27,478 nt of DNA from Cochliopodium minus. Taxonomy: Eukaryota; Discosea; Himatismenida; Cochliopodiidae. The translations under genes were made by a program, and so were the position numbers. Positions within the stretch are counted from its first letter, which is position 1. Each line of letters begins with the position of its first letter. Under the pieces are notes generated by a model, which saw only the letters and a program-made list of their open reading frames with translations, did not search any database and was not told the origin of the DNA. Of the stretch, positions 8,083-17,526 are shown piece after piece. The DNA lies in NCBI GenBank assembly GCA_024220525.1, contig JAMYWO010000058.1:125773-153250 (forward strand), written 5' to 3'.

Positions 8083-11000
8083 TCACTTGTCCTCAACACT
8101 AAACAATTCGTTGTTCAAAAGAGAGCTGTTGGTGGGAGGAGAAGAAGGCTTGTTGGTAAAAAAAGAGTCAGAATTGGAAGGAGGAAAAACACCCTGAGTA
8201 GCATTATCAGAAGATTTAACAAAAGGGTTGGTGGAAGAAGAGTTTCTCAACAAGGAACCAGTGTTACTGTTGGAAGTAGGGGCATTAGAATTGTTGGAAT
8301 TGTTCGGAGGATTATTGGAAGGGTTGGAGGAACGTCTTTGAGAGTTGCTGTTGTTGCTGTTAATGAGATTGTGAGAAAGTTGGATGCTTTCGGAAGTTTG
8401 TCTGGTGAGGTTGGTGTTGTTTTGAGAACGCAAAAGGTTGCTGAAACTGTTGTTGAGACCAAATCTTTGCTTCTCGAGAGTTTGGCTGAGATTGTTCGCT
8501 TGTTGGTAAAGTTCCGACTGAAGTTTTTGTGATTCCAAGGAGGAGTCGACGAGACGTTGCACTTGCTCTTCGAGGATGTTGGTGTTGGAGGTGTTGTTGA
8601 TGCTTTGGAAGACGTTGGAGAGTTTGGAGTAGTTGTTTTGGGAGATTTGGAAGAAGTTTTGGAGGGTGAAGAGGGACTCTTCGAGCTTGTTAGAAAGACT
8701 TGTGTTTTTCACATTCTCAACGTTGATGTCGTTAGCAAAAACCTTTCCAAAAAAAATAAAATTAAGTTTTAAAATAAAAATAAATAACAAAAAAAATCTA
8801 ATAACATAAAAAAATAAAAAAATAAAAACGGAAAAGAGAAAAAAGAGAAAAAAGATTGAAATGAAATTTAAATAAAAAAATTAAAAATTAAAAAATAAAA
8901 ATAAAAATAAAATAAAAATAAAAATTAAAATAAAAATAAAAAGTTAAAATAAATGAAAAAATAATTAAAAAACAAAAAATTTTACCTGATTTTGTTCGTT
9001 GACAAGGTGATTGATCTTTTGCAACTCTGCAACTCTCTGCTCCAAAATTTCGTTTTTGGCTTTGAGAGAGAAATAGTTGGAGCTGAACTCAATGAGTTTC
9101 TGCTGGTTGTTTCTCTCATCAATTTGGAGGTTGTAAAGGGTCTGGGAAAGGCTGAGATACTGGCTCTTCTCGTTCTCGACCAAAACGCTGTACTCCTTCT
9201 GCTTCTTCTCAAACTCGGAATTCTCCGACTCGAGCAGTTGAATTCTTTCTTTGAGATGTTGGATGAGATCGTTGCCGACGTTGGTGTTGCTGTTGTTGTT
9301 GTTGTTGTTGGTGTTGGTGTTGGCGAATAAGGAGGAATCGACAGTGTTGTGTTCCAGTTGAACGGGTTGGGTGTTTTCGAGGAGATTTCTGTTGAAGCCG
9401 AGTTGTTGTTGTTGTTCTTGTGATGACCTCATTTGTTGGCGTACTTCCAAAAGATTCACATTGGTGAACTCATGTTGTTGTTGGTGTTGTTGTTGGGTGT
9501 TCTGTTGAGATAATTGGGGAGTGTTTTGTTGGGAAGGTTGTTGACCGATCTGAGGGCTGTTATTTCCTTGTGATTGATTAAACAAATTTTGGTTGTTTTG
9601 TTGGTTGTTTTGTTGGATGTTTTGTTGATTGCTTTGGTTGTTTTGATTATTTATTTGTTGGTTGTTTTGGTTATTTATCTGTTGCTGAACATTTTGTAGA
9701 GTTTGTGGGTTGTTTTGTTGCGGTTGTTGGTCACCAGGACCCTTAGCAGACAAAACAAGCTGCTGAGAAAGTTGTTCAGGAAGAGAAACGCCCCTCAAAG
9801 TGATGCTGATGAGATACATGGCGAGGATGAACTCGTGTTCCACAAACTTTTCATCTTTATCGAGATCAGTGAGATGTGCGATTTTCAAGATGGTCACTTC
9901 TTCGAGAGCGGATTTTCTGAAGAGCTCCACCGCTTCGTTTTTGTTGATGAAGCCTTTTCCTTGTTGGTCTGCTTGTTTGAATATTGCACTGAAATATTCC
10001 CTTTCCTTCTCGTTGATTTCCAAAACCGCTTGTTCTTTTTGATCCTGTTCGTAAATTGAAAAAAAAAAAAAAAATTAACAAAATCAAAAGAACTAAGAAA
10101 ATAGTGAAGAAATTTCTAAACATTTAAATAAATAAATTCAAAAAACAAAACATAAGAAATTTATAATGAAACAAAAGGAACTTTATAAATGAACCCAAAA
10201 ATTTTGTAATTAAACAAAGAAACTAAATAAAATCAAAAAAGATAAGAAATTTTGTAATTCAAACAAAGAAATTTTTTAAAAATAAAATTTTATTTTTTAA
10301 ACAAGATACCTGGATAGAACTTGGTTGATTTTCATCACCTTCCTTTTTGGTGACACCTCTGTAGACTAACAAAGGTTCAGGCAAAGTGTCTGGCAACTCA
10401 TAACCTTGTTTTCTCTTTGCGACCAACTGAAGGGCGATGACGTATTCTTGTTTGTTCAATTTGGAGTCTCCGTCGACGTCGGACAAGTCCCAAATCTTGG
10501 CCAAATCATTGGTTGGAAGACCAGATTGGACCAACAATGGTTTTCCTTGTGCTGCGTCAATGAATCCGTCGTTGTCCGTGTCTGTTTCTTGGAAGAATTG
10601 TTCGTACGAAGTCATTTCGATTTGTGTCAATGTCCTGTGGTCCCAAAGTAAAGAAAAAAATGAGAAAAGTTAAGTATAATTCTATTTATGAAATAGGACT
10701 TGTATATTTTTTGTTTAAAAGTAATTGTGGGAGGTGATTATATTTAATGATTGTTTTATAAACATATATGAGGATATAAAAGATCACAAATGATTAATAT
10801 CCCCAATGTATAAGTTTGATATATAAAAAATCCAAACTCAGATAAAATGAAGAAGTATTGAATGTATTTTTTATAAATGGAATATTTAACATATATTTTA
10901 TGCTTTTTATAATAAAATATAAAATTTTATATTTTCTTATTTTCCTTTCAATTTTACCAATCATAAACAATTGGGATGATTGGAACAGGCCATCCTTGAT

Positions 11001-11870
11001 TTTGCGAGATCGCCTCTAAGCTTGGGGTGATATTATTTTGAGTGAGGGCGATGAGCTTCAAAGAAGCAAAGAATTCTGATTTATCCAATTGTCCTCTCTC
11101 CTTGGTATCACAGATATTCCAGATCTGAGAAAGAAAAAAAATAAGAAAAAGGAAAAAATTTATGATGATTGTATGATCAATTATGGATTTAATAAATCTG
11201 ATCATCAAGGGATATTTTTGAAAGATAATTTTTAAAAGATAATTTTTGGAATTTATTAGGGGTAATAAGGATGAAATCGATTTTATTTGAAGCATTTTTG
11301 TTCTAATTAAGGGTTAAATTGTGATTTGATGAATTATGGAGTATAAAGTAACATTTACATCTATTATGGAAAATAAGTGTATCATAATTTCTTAATAACC
11401 AAAAATATAATTCTTTTTCTCAAAGAAAAAAAAGATAGATGCTTCATAAATGTAATATAACTTAATGATTGTTTATAAATTGTTTATAAACTTCTATGTA
11501 GGATTATTTATTTGACAGATTTGTTAATAACTGAGTATTCACGAAATAAATCATGTTTTATTTGTTTATTGGTTATTTTTTTGTTTATCATTTTTACTTT
11601 TGCTAAAACCAATGAATCTATTCCAAAGTTGCTATAAAAATTGATTGCATCTTCACTGTATAAATTAATTACAAAAAAAAATATTTAGAGAAATAAAATA
11701 ATCTTGAATTATTTGGTTACCCATTCACCATGCCATCACCATCCTTATCTATTTGAATAAAAGATAAAATTTTTAAAAATTTTTGTTGTTTTTTTTGAAT
11801 CAATGAATGATTTTGCAAAAAAAAAATGTTATTTTTTACCAGCGAAAGCAAAGAATTGTTCATATTGCAT
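8083..11870 (-). CDS. Eps15/Pan1-like adaptor with three EH domains
   Basis: Seven exons (11870-11840, 11748-11721, 11655-11598, 11124-10958, 10634-10310, 10044-8986, 8742-8083) join in phase to 775 residues. Such proteins act early in clathrin-mediated endocytosis and bind NPF peptides through EH domains. EH1 (residues 1-90) is split over four exons: MQYEQFFAFAD, the calcium-type loop DKDGDGMVNG, LAKIWNICD and LKLIALTQ. EH2 (about 96-190) starts WTLTQIEM and has two full EF loops, DTDNDGFID and DVDGDSKLNKQE. EH3 (about 210-300) has DQQGKGFIN and DLDKDEKFVEHE. A Gln/Asn-rich linker follows (about 300-450), then a coiled coil (about 455-555, LKERIQLLESENSEFEKK) and a second helical part. One NPF motif (SSTNPFVKS) lies in the C-terminal exon. 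The order of EH domains, then coiled coil, then flexible tail matches Eps15. The start is the first ATG before EH1; a further 5' exon cannot be excluded. Confidence 0.92.
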
Positions 11871-12348
11871 CGGTATTTGATCTAGATGTTTTTTATTTTT
11901 AGATTATAGGGCAAATATAAAAAATTATTTTTTTTTTTTTTGATTTGGTTTACTCATTTTTAACTTTGAATTTTATTTTTATAATTTTTATTAATTTCTT
12001 TGTGATATTCAATTAACCTGCTTCAAACAATTAAATCATTTTTTCAATCTAGATGTGGAATCAAACAAATTTTCAAAAATAAAAGAATTTAATTCCCATT
12101 CCTCGATATCCATCAAATTAATATTAATTTTATACTCTCCTTTATCGATTTTAACTTGAAAAATCAGTCAAATGTATTTAAATTCAAACCTCTTTTTCAA
12201 TTTAAAAAGAATATACTAATTCCTGCACCAAATGAAAAAAAAAATATAAATTTGAAACTGGCAAATTAGAACTGAAATAGGAAATACTTCATTAACAAAC
12301 AAATCTCAATCAAATTCAAAAATATTAATAAATTAATTATTTGACAAT
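11871..12348. other. Intergenic, promoter side of the EH gene
   Basis: A 478-bp gap between the 5' end of the EH-domain gene and the 3' end of the next minus-strand gene. It is A/T-rich, with a long T run near 11930 on the plus strand. I see no coding segment or strong secondary structure. Confidence 0.5.
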
Positions 12349-13713
12349 TTAATTACTATTTCCAAATTCATTTCTATATTTTTTGATCATTTCAGCATTC
12401 TGTTCATCTACAAGCTGATCAATTGGACGTTTGTGGAAATTGACATTGTGAACAATATCAGTACCTTCATTGGAAATTCTGTGTAAGCCAAAGTTATGTG
12501 GAGTGTCAACGTTTGAAGGCAAACAAATTTTATTGATGAGATCCAATCGGTTGACTTTAGAAGAGGTATTATTTTTGGGAGGAAACTCATTTTCAGGGTT
12601 TATTATTTCTTTATCATTAATATCTTCTTTTTCTTTATCAATTTTAATGTTATTGTAATTATAATGTTCTTTGTTGTTATTTTCATTATTATTAATTAAA
12701 AAGTTTTTATCATTTTTATTATTATTGTTTTTTGTTCTTATGAGATCACGAATGAAAGGATTGTTGCTTAAATCCGTGTTTGACATGTTTTTAGGTTTAT
12801 AAGAGAGGTTCTTTTTGTTAGAACTTAGATTATTTCGATTGATATTATAATGATTGATATCGTTCAAATTATTATAATTATTAATATCAATATTATTATT
12901 ATGATCAATCTGATCAGAGAGATAATAATTGTTCTGATCAAGATCAATGTATCGATTAGGATCAAGATCCAAATTAGAATCTTTGGAATAGTTGTTGCTA
13001 AAAGTAAAGCTGGAGAGGCTGTTCTTCTTGTTGATGGTGTTGATGAGATTGATGCTATCATCCATGTTCTTGATCCTCTTATTATAGATGTTACTGTAAC
13101 TACTAGAAGTAGGATCATTCACAACCAAAGGAGCAACCTTGTAATCATTTTCATCGTAATTCTCCGCTAAGATCATCATGTTTCCCACAATAATTCCGCC
13201 ACTAGCAACGATCACTTCATCGGGGTTATTAGGGATGACCTGCTCATACTCAGAAAGATCAGATTTCTTCGTGAAATTAATTCTATTTTTGGAATTCTCG
13301 CATTCAATGAGGATCTTGTTGACATTGGACTTAGCCATCTCACTCTGAGCCATATCCACATAATTGATCATGCACCATTTAAAGAATTTGATGAGGGAAT
13401 AGAAGAAATTGATTTTGGAGGGCTTCTTGAGGCTCTTATCGTAAACTATCAAGTTGGAGAATCTTTGGAAGGTGGTAAAACAGCCTGATTGTTCGAAATA
13501 ATCAATCTCCAATTTGTTGATTCCATCTTCCCTTGAGATGTACTCCATATATTTTTTGATGAGACACCTCTCATTTCTTAGGTTGTCGGATATGTTCTTT
13601 ACTTTCTTGCTCACATACTCTTCCTTCTTGAATTCGAAATAATTAGGTATGAATGAACCAAAGGTGTTGATGTTGAATGGTTTCAATGGCTTGCTGTTGT
13701 TATTATCCACTTT
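12349..13713 (-). CDS. Unknown Asn-rich protein, tandem paralogue B
   Basis: The frame is open from a TAG at 13716-13714 to TAA at 12349, about 454 residues. The N-terminal 150 residues match the neighbour at 14.1-14.5 kb: PLKPFNINTFGSFIPNYF, VKNISDNLRNE, FFKWCMINY and ILIECENSK each have a counterpart there. This part is predicted helical. Residues of about 200-390 are rich in Asn, Asp, Lys and Ile. The last 60 are ordered-looking again (LPSNVDTPHNFGLHRISNEG, ending KYRNEFGNSN). No family recognised. Start problem: an ATG at 13724 (MSNR) lies just upstream but one base out of frame. One more A in the AAA run at 13713-13711 would give MSNRKVDNNNSKPLK. Otherwise the frame begins at a splice acceptor ending in TAG. 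Confidence 0.75.
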   Translation of the reverse strand, partial: KVDNNNSKPLKPFNINTFGSFIPNYFEFKKEEYVSKKVKNISDNLRNERCLIKKYMEYISREDGINKLEIDYFEQSGCFTTFQRFSNLIVYDKSLKKPSKINFFYSLIKFFKWCMINYVDMAQSEMAKSNVNKILIECENSKNRINFTKKSDLSEYEQVIPNNPDEVIVASGGIIVGNMMILAENYDENDYKVAPLVVNDPTSSSYSNIYNKRIKNMDDSINLINTINKKNSLSSFTFSNNYSKDSNLDLDPNRYIDLDQNNYYLSDQIDHNNNIDINNYNNLNDINHYNINRNNLSSNKKNLSYKPKNMSNTDLSNNPFIRDLIRTKNNNNKNDKNFLINNNENNNKEHYNYNNIKIDKEKEDINDKEIINPENEFPPKNNTSSKVNRLDLINKICLPSNVDTPHNFGLHRISNEGTDIVHNVNFHKRPIDQLVDEQNAEMIKKYRNEFGNSN

Positions 13714-13979
13714 CTATTTGACATAAAAAATAAAAAATCATTTTAAAAAAGGAAATTTGTTGGAATATTATTAAATAAAAAAATTATAAATGGAATCCTA
13801 TTTCTTCAGAAATTTATCTGAAAAAAAAAAATATAATATAAAATTATTTTGTATTTTGATATTATAAAAAGATGTGTGAATGATTTAAAATATTCAAAAA
13901 AAAGGATTATAATAAAGAAAAATCTGTGTAATGAAATGAGTTTTCATTTATAATTGATTATTTTAAATTTTATGGATAC

Positions 13980-14614
13980 TCACCCATCTTTTATTATAAT
14001 CCCACACTGTAGATAAAAAGGATCTTATATGGATCAATTTTCTATTTATCTCACATAAGATAGTTATATTATGATAAATTAGAAAAAATACATACCACAT
14101 CCAAAAATTTATTTAGAGTCTCCTTTATATTCTCACATTCCTCGATTATTTTTTTCAACGTTTCCTTCTCTGTGATTTTCTCTTCGGGGATTCTCTTATT
14201 GCTGAACCAATTGAAGAAATTGATGAGGGTATAGATGGTGATTATCTTGGTCTTATTCTTCAAATTGGTGTCCCTTATAAATGAATCGGAAAATTTTAAG
14301 AATTCGTTGTAACACTCTTCATTCAAGAAATATGATTCATTTATCTCATCATGACCTACTTTCTTGAGAAATTCGAAATATTTCCTCATTGATGTCTTCT
14401 CATTCCTTAGATTATCGTTCATATTCTTCACCCTTTTTTTATTCAGTTTATCTTTTTTGTAATCCAGGTAATCATTTATGAATTTGCAAAAATTTTCGAT
14501 TTTTAGCGCTATGTTTCTTCTCTATTTTTTTTATATTTTATTTTTATGTGAAAATTTTATTTAATAATTCAATTCAAGAGATATTGCATCATTTTATATA
14601 CCTCCATGCCTCAT
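13980..14614 (-). CDS. Unknown protein, tandem paralogue A
   Basis: Best model: exon 14614-14602 (a 13-nt coding exon, MRHG), exon 14508-14096, exon 14006-13980 ending in TGA, about 150 residues. Exon 2 enters in phase 1 and reads ALKIENFCKFINDYLDYK, KKRVKNMNDNLRNE, YFEFLKKVGHDEINESYF, TLINFFNWFSNKR and KKIIEECENIKETLNKF. Each piece aligns with paralogue B, which is why this short exon is accepted as coding. Exon 2 ends in phase 0 at GTATGT, and could instead splice directly in frame to the start of B's open frame at 13713, making one gene with two copies of the domain. The last exon is the least certain. The function is unknown. The shared domain is all-helical by pattern, with conserved NDNLRNE and F.+W cores. 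Confidence 0.6.
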
Positions 14615-15977
14615 TATATTTTATAAAAAAGAACATATTTTTTTTTTTTTTTGAAGCACAATCAAAATTAAAATAAAAAAAAATTCATCACACTTTTTTT
14701 ATATAAAATGTTTTGAAATAGCTAATATAATTTATATTTTTTAATCTATAATTGATAAATATGACTTTGGAGATGCTTTATTTTCCATATAAAAATATTT
14801 TTAATTTTTTTTTTACCATTCTTTGTTTTGACGAGAAAATTTTTTTATTTTTTTTTTTATTTTTTTAATATTTTATAAAATATTTTTTAATACTTCTTTG
14901 TTAGTTTGTTCCACACAATAAAAATCAACTTAAATAATGAGAATTTGAATTAAGGTCTGAATAGTGAATATAAAAGCTAAATTGAAGAATGCCAAAGGGG
15001 AAATAAATTTTTAAATTTTAAAGGTAAAAGATCATTAAAAAAATAATTTAAAATTGTTCAAATATTTCGTACTTTTAAACAAATTTAAACATCTTTCTTC
15101 TGAAATTAGGATAATTCTTAATTTTGGTTATTTTTTAAAGAGGAAATTGATAAAAATATTTCAGGATTATTATTTATATTATCTTGGCTTTCTAAATTTT
15201 AAAAAAAAGATCATTTCATGCAGTTATTTTTGCAAAATATTTGTAAGGTTTCCACCAATCTTTATATCTTTAATCATTTTTTTTAATATTTTCAAATATT
15301 TTTTATTTGTTTTTCAGTTAAAAACCTCCTTTGTTACGATATTTAACTTTTTTTTATTTGTATTTTTTTTTTCATCAACAAACAGTGAATCATTCATCCA
15401 TTTATTAATTAATTTTTATAAGAAAACATGCAATTAAAGTTTAAAAATATAACATTTGATATTGGTTATATTGAAAAGAGTTTAACAATAACAAATTTAA
15501 CTTAAAATTTATAAAAAAAATATAAAAATAATAAAAAAAAAGAAAGAAAAATTTTATAAATACTCGAAATATTAATTAAAGAAAAATGAAAATATTCCAA
15601 CAAATATAAAGGAAAATTAATAATTATAATATTTGGGTTCTTTTTTATTTACCTAATCAAGAATATCTCAATTTTTACTATTTTTTGAATAGAGGATTTT
15701 TGTGAGTCTTTAATTTTGAATAGAATTTAAAATTCAAGGCATAATAAACTTATTTTTTATTAAAATAGTGCTGCTTTAATAAATAAAATAAGCATGTTTT
15801 TAAAAAAATATATGCAGATCTTTTTTTTTTTAAATTGGCAAAAATAATAAAATAAAAAATTAAAAAATTGACTCAAATTTAATAAATTTTAACACTGCAA
15901 AAAGAAATTTTTTGAAAATTTTATTAATTAAAAATTTTTTTTCTTTTTTTTTTTCTAAAAGGTTCAAGGTAAGATTG
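14615..15977. other. Gene-poor stretch of 1.36 kb
   Basis: Between the 5' end of paralogue A and the 3' end of the carboxypeptidase gene I see no convincing gene. A plus-strand open frame at 15054-15437 is Phe/Ile-rich, lacks an early ATG and matches no family. A minus-strand fragment near 15210-15270 reads YKDWWKPYKYFAKITA but is preceded by a stop and has no good splice signals. Both are probably chance products of A/T-rich DNA. Confidence 0.5.
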
Positions 15978-17491
15978 TCAATACTTTCCATCAGTAATGA
16001 ATCTGGAGAAAAGATTGAGAAATTGAAAAGGCTTGAAAGTACCAACCATGTGTCCTGATCCTTTAACTAAAAAACAAAAATAAAATAATTTTAAAAAGAA
16101 AATGTCAGAAAAAGTTTTTTTTTTTTTTTTCGAGAAATATGTTTACCAGTCTTTAAAAATCCAAAAAAAAATGAATTAAAATTTTTTTTGTTTAAATGAT
16201 AAAAATTCTTTACAGCATAAGTCATGTTGTTCCAACTTTCATAGTATCCTTTTTTTCAAAAAAAAAAAAAAAATAATATATTTAATTATTCGATTATTTA
16301 AATTATTTTTTTTTGTTGATTTATTTAATTGGTTCCATTAATTTTAAATTATAAAAATTATTTTTTACCAGCAACTTGTGGTCCATCAAGTTGAACGTGC
16401 CATGGCCTCCAAGCATGAGTTCTAGTGAAACCCAAACTATTTTTTTTTTAAAAAAATTAAAAATTAAAAATAATTAAAAATTAAAAATAATTAAAAATTA
16501 AAAATGATTAATGAAAAATGAAAAATAATTATTGAAAAATGAAAAAATTAAAAAATTAAAAATAATTAAAAATTAAAAATAATTAAAAATTAAAAAATTA
16601 AAAATTAAAAATTAAAAATAATTAAAAATAATTAAAAATTTAAAATAATTAAAAATTAAAAATAATTAATGAAAAATGAAAAAATGAAAAAATTAAAATT
16701 AAAATAAAATTAAAATTAAAACAAACCTTTCTATAGCTTCTTCAGTACCCAAATAATTGACACAACTGTCAACCTAAAAATTTTTTTTTCAAAGTTCGTT
16801 AATTGAAAAATTATTATTATTTTTTTTATACGTCTCCAGAATAAACTAAGATTCGGTTCAACTTGTCGAAGAGTTTTCTGTAAATAGGGAGAACAGTATC
16901 AGCACTTTGAACATAGTTAACAACCTTCGTATTTTTGTTAATTAATTTTTTTTTGTTTTTATTTTCAATTTCATTTTCATTTTAGTTTAGTTATTTATTT
17001 TATTAGATTTATTTTTATTTTCTATTTATTTGTTAATATCTATATTTTTAGATTTATTTTTTATTATTTATCCATTTATTTTTTATTTATTTTTATTTTT
17101 TCATTAATTTTATTTTCTATTTTCAATTTATTTATTTTGTTATTTATTTTCGTTAATATTTTTTCATTTTATTAGATTTTGTTAGATTTTTTTTTTATTT
17201 TATTATTTTATTATTTTATTATTTTATCCATTTATTTTTTTATTTTTTATTTTATCATTTTTTTAGATTATTTATTTTTATTATATTATTTTTTATTATT
17301 TATTTTTTATTTCATTAATTATTTATCCCTTTTTTTTTTTTTACTTGTGAACAGATGTCCCAAGGTCTGCCGACGTTGTAAGCTTTCAAAGCAGTTTGCA
17401 CAACAGGGGTGTTCATATAGGTGTAGACGTTGGTGTAATTCATGCAAGGGACAAATGTTTGACTCTTAAGGTTGGACATTCCTTTAAAAAA

Positions 17492-17526
<35 letters not shown>

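Noticed and set aside
13693-13714. A 17-nt GT-AG intron linking the ATG at 13724 to the open frame of paralogue B
   Set aside because: The phase fits, but the length is implausible. A single missing A in a short run explains it more simply.
12349-14508. Resemblance of the tandem paralogue domain to the helical core-binding part of tyrosine recombinases
   Set aside because: Only the helix pattern is similar. No catalytic Arg-His-Arg-Tyr domain follows in either copy, so no mobile-element call is made.
15054-15437. A 127-codon plus-strand frame rich in Phe, Ile and Lys
   Set aside because: It opens at TTG, lacks an early ATG and has only T-rich composition behind its hydrophobicity. Nothing matches a family.
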